From Trichopria drosophilae (Eukaryota; Arthropoda; Insecta; Hymenoptera; Diapriidae), in assembly GCA_030407085.1 (NCBI GenBank), contig CM059586.1, forward strand, positions 28,321,501 to 28,385,500: 64,000 bases of DNA, given 5' to 3'. Every line of letters begins with the position of its first letter. Within the stretch, counting starts at the first letter, position 1. The notes beneath the pieces are model-generated. The model searched no databases. It had not been told where the DNA came from and worked only from the letters and a program-made list of their open reading frames with translations. The position numbers and the translations under genes are program-made. Below, piece by piece: positions 1-11,420 of this stretch.

Positions 1-290
1 CAGCCGAAAAATCCGCAGATTCTACCAATTTGATCCTATAGGGACAGCTGTTGGAATTCCGTTAGGGATAGCCGATAATTTCAGCTAAATTTACTGAAAA
101 AGTCCGCAAATTTAACGGAACAAATCTGCTAATGTAGCGGAAATTTAGAGCTAAGCGCGAATTGAGTAGGGTTAAGGCTACATTAGCGGAATCAAAACAG
201 CTAAAATTGCATATATTTTCGGCAATTCCAGCCGAAAATTTTAGCTGATATGAATCAGCTAATCCAGCGGAGTCATTTTTCTCCGTGTAC
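1..290. repeat. Word island AGCTAA / AGCCGAAA / GCGGAA
   Basis: CAGCTAA/TTAGCTG, AGCCGAAAA/TTTTCGG and AGCGGAA/TTCCGCT recur about every 20-30 bp in both orientations. The island runs off the left edge of the window, so its left end is not seen. Confidence 0.5.
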
Positions 291-2279
291 AGAGTTGAGT
301 GAATTGCAGACAAGCAATATTTTATAGTAAAATTAGATATATTATGGTACCAGTTACGACAAGTACCTCCTTTTGCACTAGGAGGCGCATAATACCAAGC
401 GGTTAAGCCGTGATTGGTTGGAAATAATTCCATAAAAATGTATTTTTTTAAAAATGCTGAAACACGGAAACGATTTATCCAAAGGTCTATTTTTTGTAGG
501 GGTTACGATCCCCCACCTCTAAGAGGGCACGTAGAAAACGATCAAGTCGAAAATCTTAAATGGCATCTTAGATCGAGTGGAGGCTCATTTGGAAGATCTC
601 TTCGAAACGAATACAAAAAAACTAGCCACGGAAGGTGCTGCGGCCATTTTTCGAGAAACTATTTGATTATTAAAACGTTTAATCTAGTAATTTCGGAACA
701 TCCAAAGTCACCGAAACTCGTGAAACGAGTTTCCGAAAAAGCATCTGTAACCCTCCTTATCCATAAATGTAATATGTATTTTCTTATCACATAGAGGCTC
801 ATTAATGAACAGTGGAGAAATAATTTCATAATTATTATTTTCATTTCATTTTCTGATATCAAAACATTAATAAAAATACATCTGGATTTTTTCTTTTTAT
901 ACCTTAAAATGAATTAGTTTAATCAATTAAATTATTACTTTTTTTGCCATATTTATCATTATTTTCTCTAAATACCGTAAATGGACTCATTCTTTTATAA
1001 TAAACCAACCTCTCCAGTATAATCAAATTGAGTTCAGGATGTTCTTAAGTTCTTAAAATATGTTCCAAAAAAATCAGATCAACCACTTTCTGAGGTTATT
1101 CTTAGCTTGAGCTTATAGAGATCTCATAATAATATAAAAACAAACTCATAATGTGATGCATATGACCTCCTGAAAAAAACAACTCTTAAAGAAATGTTAT
1201 TTATGATTTCTTAAAATACTAAAGTCGAATAGGCTTTAAATTTTCAGGGTGGGATCGAAATCATCTCAAACGAGTCTTCATATAATTCCGATCGAACTTC
1301 ACTTCAGGTAAGTTTGTTTGATCTGTTACGCTTGATATATTAAATTCATTTTATTAACAGAATAATTACCGAACTAACCTATGAATATTTTATAATTAGT
1401 GTAAACTCGTCAATAAGAGCTTTTTCCTTAAACTTTATTTTTGAAAGATCTTGAGGAGTTTTTAAAATCCACACATTAATCTTCTTCACCTTAAGAGCTG
1501 AGCAATATTTAAGATAACATAATATTTTTTAAATCATCTTAAAGTGGTCTTAAAGCTATTGCTGTATATTATCAACTGGTCGATATGAAGCAAACAGCGG
1601 ATTTTCGGATTCGAACGCCACTTACTCTGTACCTGGATTAAGATTAATTGAAAACATCAAATATAACATCTCTTCGATATTAATATTCTAAGAGTTCATA
1701 AATAAGACCTCTTCAAGACCTCGTTAACCCTTTCAAAGGTAAACGGAGGGTTACCGCTGCATGAAAATGAAATCGAGTGACCCACCAACCGGCTCTTGGT
1801 TTTTTAACATTTATGAGCAGTTCATTATCGATTTTGTTATTTTTTGGTTCTTGTCTATTTCAAGAGTCCAATAAGTGTTAAAAAATTACAAATAAGGCAT
1901 ATATTTCAAATAATTATTGTTCATTTATTCATTTTATTATTCAACGGTAAAGATTTCCACTTTTTGCGCAATTGTTTACATTCTAAGTAATTACAAACTT
2001 TTGCGAGAGCTGCAGAGCATCTTCCAAGTTAGCGTCATACCTGACATTTGTCGAGAATCTAGGAAATTTGCAGAAACCTACATTAAAGCACAATAGTGGT
2101 CATGAGTCGAATTCCACCAGACAAACAACATTTTCGAAATTTAAACAAACGACGTGGCTCGTCTTACTAACAGCGAGCTGCTGCATGAAAACGAAATCGA
2201 GAATTTCTTTTCTCGAAAGAGGATGGACCTCACGGCCTATACAGTATTTAAGAGGTTTTGGAGGTAGCTAATTACCAAT
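291..2279. other. AT-rich filler
   Basis: Apart from the CAG|GTAAGT junction at 1307, I see no exon, promoter or element boundary. The 126-codon frame 414-794 has no recognisable content. Confidence 0.4.
1288..1313 (+). promoter_or_regulatory. CAG|GTAAGT junction
   Basis: ACTTCACTTCAG|GTAAGT with the junction at 1307/1308. The donor is perfect and the acceptor tract is short. It is either a ratchet-type point or the donor of an unseen exon. Confidence 0.2.
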
Positions 2280-2462
2280 CCGATGTCAGACTTTCGAAGT
2301 TCCAAATGGCAGATCCTATGTATCCGACAACTATTTTTAGAAGCTATGATATAAATATAACATTGTTTCATGTCCAGCATATGGATTATTAAAGTCGCTG
2401 GTAGCAAATCTAGTGACAGATTTTCAAAATTCGACATGGCAGATCCAAAATGAGCGACCAAG
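2280..2462 (-). repeat. CGCCATTTTGAA-type repeat, two units
   Basis: GTCAGACTTTCGAAGTTCC with AAATGGCAGATCC, and CAGATTTTCAAAATTCGAC with ATGGCAGATCC, are about 130 bp apart. They are the reverse complement of the units at 3163, 41641 and 47073. Confidence 0.5.
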
Positions 2463-2898
2463 ATGCAGACTGTAAATGACAGGTGTGACGATTGGATTAA
2501 AAAGGAAAGATATTCAATTTTCCTTGAACCTGAGACTTATATCATATTGTCATCGATGGATTAGAATTTCCGTGGATTCTAAGAATTTTTTATAATTTTC
2601 GGAACACTCGAAATTCATGAAAATAAAATTTTATAAACATATTTTTTTTTTATAAAATAACAAATTCAAATTTCGAAGTTTTTATCTTGCAACGCAATTG
2701 GTGGTAATTGCACCAATCAAACATTTTAACATGGTTGGAATCATTTCGCTTCCCGAACTGGAGGCTTTTTTGAAAAAACATTTTTAAAGACAAATCTTAA
2801 AAATGCTGACTTGAGATGTTAATTCTATAAAAAATATGCAGAACCCGAATATATGTGAAAAATTCAGAAAAAATAACGGGGAACTTAGAAGAACTTTC

Positions 2899-2980
2899 GG
2901 TAGATACCAGAGTACGATCCTGGGACCTTTCGATTTCCGCAGTCAAATGCTCTAACCAACTGAATTGCAGGATAAAAGCC
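2899..2980 (-). pseudogene. Degenerate tRNA-like sequence
   Basis: On the minus strand, CAGTTGGTTAGAGCATTTGA resembles a D-arm and A-box, and GAAAGGTCCCAGGATCG resembles a variable loop and T-arm. The anticodon stem and acceptor stem do not pair, so it is a tRNA relic or a tRNA-derived SINE head. The D-arm/anticodon text is closest to tRNA-Cys by eye. Confidence 0.4.
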
Positions 2981-3159
2981 TCAAAATTGGAATATATTAT
3001 TTGTTAAATTTCACCCTGCACAAAATTCTATTTATTTGTATTATTTTAATATTTTTTACCACTATAATACCTGTTCTGAATGTTTGAATTTGACCACCGA
3101 CGCGTTATCAACAGTCTTAAAAATCTCTTTATCCCAAATATTAGACAAAATTATTGTCG

Positions 3160-3345
3160 GTCATATTGGATCTGTCATCTTGAATTTTGAAAATCCGACA
3201 CTAGATTTATAGTCAGCCACTTAACCATCCTTAATTTTGGTTAAAATTCTTATTTACCAACAAGTTTATCAGCAGTATAGCATCTGTCATCTTTATTTCG
3301 AAAATCTGACACGGTTTTCATAATCAGAAATCTAAAAACATATAA
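3160..3345 (+). repeat. CGCCATTTTGAA-type repeat, two units
   Basis: GGATCTGTCATCTTGAATTT then TGAAAATCCGAC and, about 123 bp later, CATCTGTCATCTTTATTTCG then AAAATCTGAC; each is followed by a TATAATCAG-like segment. Confidence 0.5.
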
Positions 3346-3884
3346 ATGTCATGAAAATGAAACCGGTGGAAAATTTTGCGACTGAAAGGGACAAGTGCTG
3401 CATGGGTTAGAGGTTAAATCACTGGATTTATAAGTCATAATTGACTTAATTTTTCAGAGTCTATTTTTCCACTCTTCGTTTTTATAATTCAAGTTATAAT
3501 AATTCATTTTATTGCATGAACTTTTACAAATTTTTCCCAATTTTTCCATGATTCACACTCATGATGAAACTTGAAATGTTGTCTTTGAATCCATCAAGAA
3601 ATTATTCAACCAGAATCATTCAAATTGCATTGCAAAGTCCATTCCACCAGTTTCATCACAGAACAATATCGATGTGTAGATAAACTACTAGGTGAGTTTA
3701 CAGCAGGTACAGGTGGTTTGAACTCTCGAACAGCTCTAAATTTATTGTACCCATTCAGAATACTATCTAATGTCAGGTCATCCATTCAACGCATATATCT
3801 GTCCATTCCCACAGAGCGGGTGGGAATATACATATACATGTGACATTTGTAATCCAGGTTTAGCGACATTTTTCGTTTCCCAAC

Positions 3885-4470
3885 ATTTTCCAGGATCAGT
3901 ACGGGATGGAACCTGGCCGGAAACGGTAAAGCCACGGCTGCTGAGATGACGGCTATCAAGGTGATTTTTGTACGCGCCCGACTTATCTCGAGGCACGGTA
4001 AATATATCGGAGGCGAGGCGGTCGACCGGTTTACCGACCGCTGCAGCTTGGCAACTCCGCTACGGAATTATCGACGTACAAACGATTTCCATAGCATACC
4101 CGGGTGCTTGCAACTTGCCTCTCTCTATCTCGATTTTCTCTCTTTTTCTTACTCGTGCATACGACTATCCCTCTCCCTCTCTCAATTCCCTCATCTGCCC
4201 CTTTCCAGCTGGTTTAAAGCCACATGTTCAGCACGTCGTCGTTTCATCCCTGGACCGACCGCGCACCCATAGGATCGCGCAATCATTTTCCACTTTATTT
4301 AAAACAGAGGCGATTATTAGTAGAGATAAAGGGCGTGTTGTACTTAACTAGACGCCTGGGAGTCTGCTGGTGTAATGGAAGTCGCATTTCATTCGGCTCG
4401 ATTGGGTGCAATTCGAATTCAGTCGTTTTAACAACCCGGAAGAGTCTGCCGCTGTTTCGCTGACGTTGCT
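3885..4470. other. CpG- and pyrimidine-rich non-coding island
   Basis: GC-rich block with a homopyrimidine stretch (4118-4205: CTCTCTCTATCTCG..CCCTCTCCCTCTCTC). Several overlapping open frames in different phases show that composition, not coding, keeps it open. It may be a conserved regulatory element. Confidence 0.35.
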
Positions 4471-5269
4471 AAAATGAGGTGGTTTAATTAGAACACACAT
4501 GTAAATGTAACGAACTCGACAATTTTCACTGGAACGGTCCAAGCAATCAACGAATACTGCGTATATCAACTTTGCGTGATTCCAAAAGTTGCCTGGACTT
4601 GAAAACATAATGAAGACACATAAGTCGTAAGAAATTCTAAATTAAGACGGTGAATTTCATCTGCTGCTGGGAATATAATCTTCCCCTAGAGAATTACTTG
4701 TTTTAAAGATGTGATTTTGGGATGGAATTTTAACAAAATGCCTTTCATTGACAGAAAATATCGTATCGTTGATGTGCATTGTTGAGGTCTGTTGTGTATT
4801 GTTAAAACATTTAACTATAACTATTCCGAAGAAGTATAAGTCAGCATCAGTGCCAGTTCTGAGGTACACTGATAAGATGCCTCGCGCTCTAACCAAAGTA
4901 TTTGACTACTTCATTTTTTATTTGGTTATACCAACAAAATACGTTTAACTGCGTCAAAGAGGATATTTAATTATTTTTAGAAAATTGTATGTTTGAGATT
5001 AAAGCTCATCTTTGTTAAAATTCAAGGCATATTTCATTCACAATAGACAAACAAAGATTTGTTTCATAATAACTAGATATGAACTCATCCCAATGCGAGT
5101 TCTAACATTTTTGGCGATTGAAACAACTTTTCACACAGATTCAAAATTTATCACGTGAATAATAACAATGCATTGATATTTTTCTTCATCACCATATTTG
5201 GCAGCTATGACCAAACGTCAACCTCATTGAGAATAGTGTTGAGTCAACCAAACGCTTAGTGCTCTCGGA
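4471..5269. other. AT-rich filler
   Basis: Nothing supportable; short frames at 4657-4948 overlap on both strands. Confidence 0.4.
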
Positions 5270-5640
5270 TTCAGGTGAGAAATTGGTTGGGCCGCAATAA
5301 ATTCAGCTGAAAATAAATTGGTTACTAACTAATTTACTAAACCAAACTGGTACGAAATTTGTCTAGGCAACTGGAGTTTGTAGTTAGCGCCCAGCTTGGA
5401 AGAGCATGGCTTATCAAGACAGAGTTATCTGGTAATACTTGGAAATCTGTGTAGGCGATGGACATAAATATCCGAGGTGTTTATTTAACCGAATTAGAAG
5501 CTGGATAGTATTTTAAATGAGAGTAAATAGGTCTATTTAGAAAAGCTAGCTCATGGACTTAGATACATTTACGCTAGTCGTGGACTTAGATACTTTCGCT
5601 AACTCAACTGGCCCAATCTAATACCTAGCTAATCTTCTCA
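5270..5640. repeat. Word island TTGGTT / ACTAAC / AGCTA
   Basis: AATTGGTT, AACCAAAC, GTTACTAACTAATT, GTAGTTAGCGCCC and CTAGCTAAT recur on both strands. The ends are unclear. Confidence 0.3.
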
Positions 5641-5838
5641 ACGCGTTTAAATAAAAACTGAGCAAACTAGACAGTCATCCCAACGCCAAGTACAAAGTCC
5701 TATCTGTAGATCATATAATCTGCTATTGTACCGATTTCCTTGAATGGTCCTGCCAATTCCTGGGCCTGTGAACTCCAAGCGGTCCTAAGTAATACTTTTT
5801 CTCATTCTGTACTGAGAGAAGTTTAAGACATTAACTGC

Positions 5839-5985
5839 TTTACTCTCTCTATTCAGTTCTACCAACTACGTAAAAGTAGTAAGCACAAAAGTAGCGAATA
5901 CAACAAAAACATTAGTAAACCAATATTTGTTACTGTTAGTAATAGTTTTACTAACCATCAAAATTTGGCTTCTTACTACTTTTTT
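5839..5985. repeat. AGTAGTAA/TTAGTAA word island
   Basis: Begins TTTACTCTCTCTATTCAG, similar to the ACTCTCT ends elsewhere, then AAAGTAGTAAG, AGTAAACC, TTACTAACC and CTTACTACTTTTT. The right end is not visible because the 5990 foldback abuts it. Confidence 0.4.
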
Positions 5986-5989
5986 AGTT

Positions 5990-6245
5990 AAGGCGGTTCT
6001 AAAATAGTCAACCGATAAGATAGGAATTTACGCTAAAAAAAGGTAAATTAAAAATTACATACGTTAATTGGCCATACATAGTGATTAGAATTACCCTTAC
6101 ACAGCTCGAATTTTGACAATTGTTTCAGACATTTTTTCCATTTTCAGCGTAAATTTCTGTATTATCCACGGAGCATTTTAGAACTGCTTTAAGGGGGTTC
6201 TAGAGTGGTCCGCCAATAAGGTAGGAAATTTTACTAAGAAACGTA
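5990..6245. repeat. Foldback element with three related arms
   Basis: Arm 1 (5990-6034, AAGGCGGTTCTAAAATAGTC...) is inverted-complementary to arm 2 (6146-6192). A third arm (6191-6234, AAGGGGGTTCTAGAGTGGTC...) repeats arm 1 in direct orientation immediately after arm 2. TAGTGATTAGAATTAC (6079-6094) and its complement (6249-6265) extend the pattern. It looks like two nested or tandem copies of one foldback MITE. Confidence 0.55.
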
Positions 6246-6565
6246 AATTAATTCTAATCACTATAAACAGTTTCCTAGAAAATACCAATGAAATTAATTG
6301 AGAACTGGCCGAGAATTTTCGGAAATAAATAAAAAACATTTGTTTCCAATATATACATTATACATTATCTCAAATAGAGCCATTTGAGAATAACTGATCA
6401 ACAGTGCAAAACAGTAACTTAACATTTAAACTCCTTCTTCTCAAAACTACATTTTTCCTATTAATATTCTAAACTGGTGCACTGATAGGAAAATCCGCTA
6501 TCAATCCTAACTGAAAAATGTCTGCCTCAATTATTCAAAATTTGAGCTCTGTAACAGCGATTCTA

Positions 6566-7375
6566 AGTAAGGGAGAGGGCTGGGTTGTTAACCGGGTTTT
6601 GCTTTTGACCTGTAACTTTTTACAGAATGAAGATAACAAAGAATGTATGCTAACTTTTTAAAAGCTGAATATAACATGCAACTTTTTCAGTTGGACAGAT
6701 TTGTGTTCAGTAAATTTTTACGGTCAATGTTTTCGAAGGACGCGATTTTTGGCTGTTTTAAAAAAGTGGCTGTTGTCAACCACCTGTCAAATCCTGATGA
6801 AAATCGGAAAAATCGAAGTGAAACACTCATAATTTTATGGAAAACAAAAAGTGCATTTATTTACAACACTTTAAGAGGAAAAACAAATAAAGTACAAGTT
6901 GTGAAAGTAAACTGGATACGGGAGCCTTTTTTGATGTTGCAGAGATTGTTTGTAAGATTAACATAGCTAAAAATTAAAATAAATAAACATGAAGGTAACA
7001 TAAATAGAGTAAAATTACATAAAAACACTTTGTTTCAAAGCATCTAATGATATTTGCCAGTTCATGACACAATTTTGGAAACGACAAATACAAAATACTC
7101 ACAATATCAATACGACATAAACAAATATTAGATCGAAAAATAGAATCAAAACACTCAACAAATATGCAGAACACTTACCTTTTCGGCAATTGTCAATACC
7201 ACGTCAACAGCTGTCACAAGCAATCTAACTGCATGTTTTTATTTTAGCACAAAAACTGGCTCATGATAAAATACAAGCTTACACAGACATATGGCAATAT
7301 CGGTCAATTCAGAGGAAAAAAAGTACTGATGATTAAATACTCAGCCCGGTTCACAACCCAGCCCTCTTCCCTACT
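6566..7375. mobile_element. 810-bp inverted-repeat element
   Basis: Left end AGTAAGGGAGAGGGCTGGGT; right end complementary to AGTAGGGAAGAGGGCTGGGT, matching over about 32 bp with two single-base gaps. Inside is a 107-codon + strand frame (6643-6966). A minus-strand perfect donor (AAAG|GTAAGTG, 7176-7186) is preceded by an open stretch reading LLVTAVDVVLTIAEK. I recognise neither product. It is a non-autonomous or degenerate DNA element; superfamily not assigned because no clean target duplication is seen. Confidence 0.55.
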
Positions 7376-9018
7376 ATATACTGCCACTTACAAACTACCA
7401 AAGAAGTTAAATGAGAATTGATTTCAATTGAAGGTAGAAATAAATCCACAATAAAACTATCATTAAAACAAATATTTTTGCACACTAGGTGTACCTTTAA
7501 ATGTTTATTGTGCAGGCTTTATGTATACGATATTCTACTCTGTAAATTTCTTAGAGTGAAAATTCGTTCTTTTTAAAGAGAATATCGAGCCACTATAGTA
7601 AAATATTTTTAATAGAGTCGCAGAGAATACAATTAAGCAATTCAATGTCATGATAGTATATAGATAGCTTAATAAAAACGCTGTATATCACATTAATTTA
7701 AAAAATGCCAAATTCTGCAATACATACATTAACATTGAAATCTTTAATAATAATAAATGACTCTAAGAAACTCAATAACTTAGGAATAAATAACTGCTAT
7801 TTATAACTACTTCAATAAATAATATGAATTTTTGCAAATGAAAGTAATTTATTTTAAGAAGTAAAATCTCCATTTTGTTTACTTCCTTTGTTCATTCAAC
7901 GTGATGCTTTATTTACAATGCGGTAACCGCAAAGTTACAGTTACATAACCACGTATATATTTGAAACGCCTTTCATCCTCTTCATACCCAGCTGAGTCCG
8001 GAGATCTTAGATTTATTTTGACCTCGTCCAGCCAATAGCAGATTCTCGAGAAACGTATTCGTAAAATAAACATTTACATCTTTTGAACCAAATAGTTTTA
8101 AACGCCCATAATTCAATAAAATAACTGTAATTATGATTTGTGGTGGGAAATGTATCTATAAAAACAACATAGAGTTGAAAGAGCAAACCGTTTTTCGTCC
8201 TCGCAGCTCAGTAAACTAAGTTTCGATCTCTGTATGCAATTATACGGTAAAGTTTCGTTTTTTTATTACTTGTTCAAATGTCAACAATTTGCGGGCTTTA
8301 AACTGGATGTACGGATCGACGGTAGAAAACTACCATTTCCCACCTGTCTCGAGAAGTGCACCCGATCATGACTGCAGATAAAAGGCTCGGTGTACCTAAC
8401 TAGACGGGTGTGTCGGAATTAAACTCGATTTTAAGATTGTTCGATTGAGTCGAATTTATTGGTCTTAACAACCGCGTATTCGAGTAAACTTCGACTCCAG
8501 TCCAAAAATGCCAATTTACATCGTTATCTGCGCGTTGTCTCTTAATGTTGCAATTAAATGTTCTATTGCTCTATCACATTTTTTATTTGCTTATTTGTGT
8601 AATGGAACTGTTGTATAATATTATTGACTTTATTTTATTGTAACTTTAAATTCGTATAAACTAATATTTTTTAAATATATTATGAAAAGCTGAAACAATC
8701 GCCGAAAAAAGTATATCAACTGGCAATAATTTCTTTAAATCCTTCCCGGAGTAAATAGTGAGATATTACACAATACTAATTAATGTTTTCGATACAAATT
8801 TCACGACGATAGAACATTATGAGCTTCTGAAAAATATTTGAATATTTTTAGGAATAGTGCTGCATTCTATCGTTTATACACAATATTTCAACCAAATTTT
8901 CGCAAAATTTGGAGAGAATATTTCAATTCATACTTTAGTTCAAACGAATATTGCAAATAAAATTTTAAGTACGGACTATAATAGAATTTTTGTTTGGCAT
9001 TTCATAATAGATTTCAGT
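7376..9018. other. AT-rich sequence upstream of the spliced gene candidate
   Basis: CTATAAAAAC at 8156 and a TCAGTA at 8208 are 50 bp apart, too far for a TATA/initiator pair. No exon was found that would supply the missing 5' end of the 9153-9842 gene. Confidence 0.35.
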
Positions 9019-9115
9019 GGATGAAGCGAATGATACCATATCGACCGGTAGTCCTATACCTACCTCTTCGTGTTATTCGCAGATGACGCTGCCGCCTAAA
9101 TTGATCGTAGTGTGA
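9019..9115 (+). other. Possible upstream exon of the 9153-9842 gene
   Basis: A good acceptor (TTTGTTTGGCATTTC, then GATTTCAG ending at 9018) precedes a stretch that is GC-richer than its surroundings. Read from 9021 it is open for about 31 codons to TGA 9113-9115, including DEANDTISTGSPIPTSS. A second acceptor-like tract ends at 9083 (TTCGTGTTATTCGCAG). It is not in the same frame as exon 9153, and I found no convincing donor to connect them. It may be an exon of the same transcript, a frameshifted relic, or chance. Confidence 0.2.
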
Positions 9116-9152
9116 CTGGAACGCTGCCATAATGTTGTCAATTTGGTCATAG

Positions 9153-9842
9153 GTTCCATCGAAACTTTACATATTATACGAAGCTTATAACGACCGATTA
9201 TATATCATCAACAATAGTGTGCTCCATTTCTGAGCTTCACGAGACTCAATTAGCTTCACAGTTAATGGTACTTACTTGCCTTCAGAAAAATCGAAAAGTA
9301 AGTTTTTTTATGACAAAATAACTGTATAGAAAAATCGTTATATTTTGCATTTATTTTATTTAACCCACTTTGGTCCGAGTAATTTTATAACAAAAACAGT
9401 TTTAACTGAATATTTGAATTTCATCCAATAGAATATAGTTCAAAAATCGCACACTAATCGTGTTATAATTGCAAATGCTCAAGAACCTTCCATTTACAAC
9501 GGAGGTTCGACGTAACTTACCAGACGCTTATACTTATCCCTTTTTACATCACTTTGGAACTTTCAACAGCGTAAGTTTCGCAATTCCATTGACACAATTT
9601 TACATAATTATCTATTTCATTTGTGCTAATCAATGATCAGCGAGTATGCTCTGTAAGACGATCTGACGCAATGGGGGATCTTCAAAACCGGTAAATATAT
9701 CTTTTTCCTGCTGACGTATAAATATATCTCTTATCACAAAACTCGTTTTCATGTTTCCAGTCTTGGAACTCATGTTGGAGAAACTCCTGAAGATTTACGT
9801 ACAGGTATTTTTGATGGTCAAATGTGCTTCACAAAAGGGTGA
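9153..9842 (+). CDS. Spliced gene candidate, product unknown (5' incomplete)
   Basis: I see four exons: 9153-9297, 9484-9570, 9641-9690 and 9761-9842. Donors are GTAAGT (9298), GTAAGT (9571) and GTAAAT (9691). Acceptors before exons 3 and 4 are strong: a tract ending AATGATCAG with an upstream CTAAT branch-like motif, and TTTTCATGTTTCCAG. The last two introns are both exactly 70 nt, typical of insects. One frame stays open across all joins (phases 0, 0 and 2) and ends at TGA 9840-9842, giving about 120 residues. Readable stretches include SISELHETQLASQLMVLTC, RRNLPDAYTYPFLHHFG and LGTHVGETPEDLRTG. I recognise no family, signal peptide or membrane segment. The 5' end is uncertain: the frame is blocked by TAA at 9130-9132, and the acceptor at 9152 and intron 1 (186 nt, weak pyrimidine tract) are the weakest calls. 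A spliced non-coding RNA or pseudogene is possible. A polyadenylation hexamer lies at 10095-10100. Confidence 0.4.
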
Positions 9843-10094
9843 AAAAATGTTTATTACAAATTCATTGAAGGATAAAACTCATCATACGTAGAAGCTCATT
9901 TTTCAAAATATGTAATAATGGTAGTGTGTAATGATGAAATCATAAATATTTCTGCACCACATTGTAGTTTTTAATTAATAATGGTTTTGATGTATTGGGG
10001 CACGGATTCTTTGTAATTGTCGAGTATGAAAACGTATAAATTGAATGCCTGATGAATGTAGTTATACCAGGTCGTAACTGTACATTTTTATTCG

Positions 10095-10100
10095 AATAAA
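10095..10100 (+). promoter_or_regulatory. Poly(A) signal candidate AATAAA
   Basis: AATAAA about 250 nt after the stop codon of the 9153-9842 gene candidate. In sequence this AT-rich the hexamer is common, so support comes only from position. Confidence 0.25.
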
Positions 10101-10894
10101 TTGCTGAAATTAATATTGCTTTACCAGACAAAACATTTCTTCCATGGAATTTATAGTTAATTTTTTTAACGAAATGCCCCAGATTAAATAAATTTAAATA
10201 AAAGTTGCCAGTGTAAAACTGCAGTTTATATTGGTAATATTTATAGGAAATTTTTTTTTTAATACCTTCAAATGATACAATAATAATAATGGAAGACGAA
10301 ATTTCAAGTATAAAACCGAATAAAATTTGAATCTTGTCAATGTACTAGGTAAAGCATAATTTAATAAAATTGTGTTGATATTTTCCAAACAGTTCAACAT
10401 AAACAAGTTATTTAATTTGCATGAAAAAGTGATTAATCGAAATTATATGACAATATAAAACTGACAAACATTAACCGCTAAAAAGTCTTCGGTATGACAG
10501 TAATTATTGATATTTCAAAAACTGAAAGTAGAAATATAAAATTATTAGAAAATTGTTCGAAAATGTAGAATAATAAAATAAGCAGCTTCGCAAGGTTCTT
10601 TTGTGGATGATGACATTTATTGAACTTTGTTTTACAACCGATAAAACTTTTCATTACTACTGCTATAGGCATTGATTTTATAACGTTTTCATAGACAGGC
10701 CCTTTTATAACATAAGAAATATAGTCTTTTAAATATTTTATAGTCGCATGAAATGTACAGATATTCCTTGTTTTTTTCTTTTTTGGCTTCAACATTATCT
10801 CACGTCTTTTTCAAACGAAGACTTAAATACGTCTTTTTCACGGTGTAAAATTTTACAAATAATAACTCAAAACATCCGTAATTATACAGCGGTC

Positions 10895-11115
10895 AGATGT
10901 TATTTCGTACTGATGCAAATGCTAGTATTCAGTATTGTCTCAGTACTATTTGCAACGTCTGTGCTGCATGGGATAATTTGCTGCGTCAGTCGTTTAATAG
11001 AAAATACAGTACTGGCTACATGTACTGGTTCAGTACTTCGGCGATATTATTCCCTGATTTATTATCGCAAATATAGTACTGCTTCATGTCCGCTAATCCG
11101 TATAGGCTCTCAGTA
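10895..11115. repeat. Word island CAGTACT
   Basis: CAGTACT/AGTACTG or one-mismatch forms (CAGTATT, CGTACTG) occur about ten times in 220 bp on both strands, directly upstream of MITE copy 1. Confidence 0.5.
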
Positions 11116-11153
11116 CTGGGTAAGTATATTGTCGGTGTTTTACTCCGCCCATA

Positions 11154-11420
11154 CAGTAGAGTCCCGGTACATTTGCCCGCTTGGTTCTTCGCATTCCCCT
11201 CTCTTTTCTTTATATTTGTCAATAGAAGGGGAGGAGCGTCGCTTCTCCCACACTCCTCAATCGCGTTACTTTCGTGACGTCACAGCAGGCCCTTCCTGAG
11301 TCCCCAGCGCGCAAGGTGGAGGAAAAAGAGAGTGGCGATAGACAAATATAACGAGACGGACCTGGGGAAATATGCTGGGACGTAATTATAGCGAGTCGCA
11401 AATATACCGGGACTCTACTG
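11154..11420 (+). mobile_element. MITE family C, copy 1 (267 bp)
   Basis: Terminal inverted repeats are CAGTAGAGTCCCGGTA and its complement, flanked by TA on both sides. A TA duplication and a CAGT start are typical of Tc1/mariner/pogo-type non-autonomous elements. The interior repeats the word AAATATA/TATATTT next to both ends and carries a central TGACGTCA. There is no coding capacity: the 183-codon frame crossing into it is fortuitous. This is the cleanest copy. Confidence 0.85.

Noticed and set aside
3400..3470. tRNA-like GGGTTAGAGGTTAAATCAC
   Set aside because: Only an A-box-like string; no stems or T-arm.
8156..8213. TATAAAAA plus TCAGTA promoter
   Set aside because: The two motifs are about 50 bp apart, incompatible with a TATA/initiator pair.
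10748..11299. 183-codon open frame, the longest in the window
   Set aside because: It runs through the CAGTACT island into MITE C copy 1, so both halves are repeat sequence. No domain.
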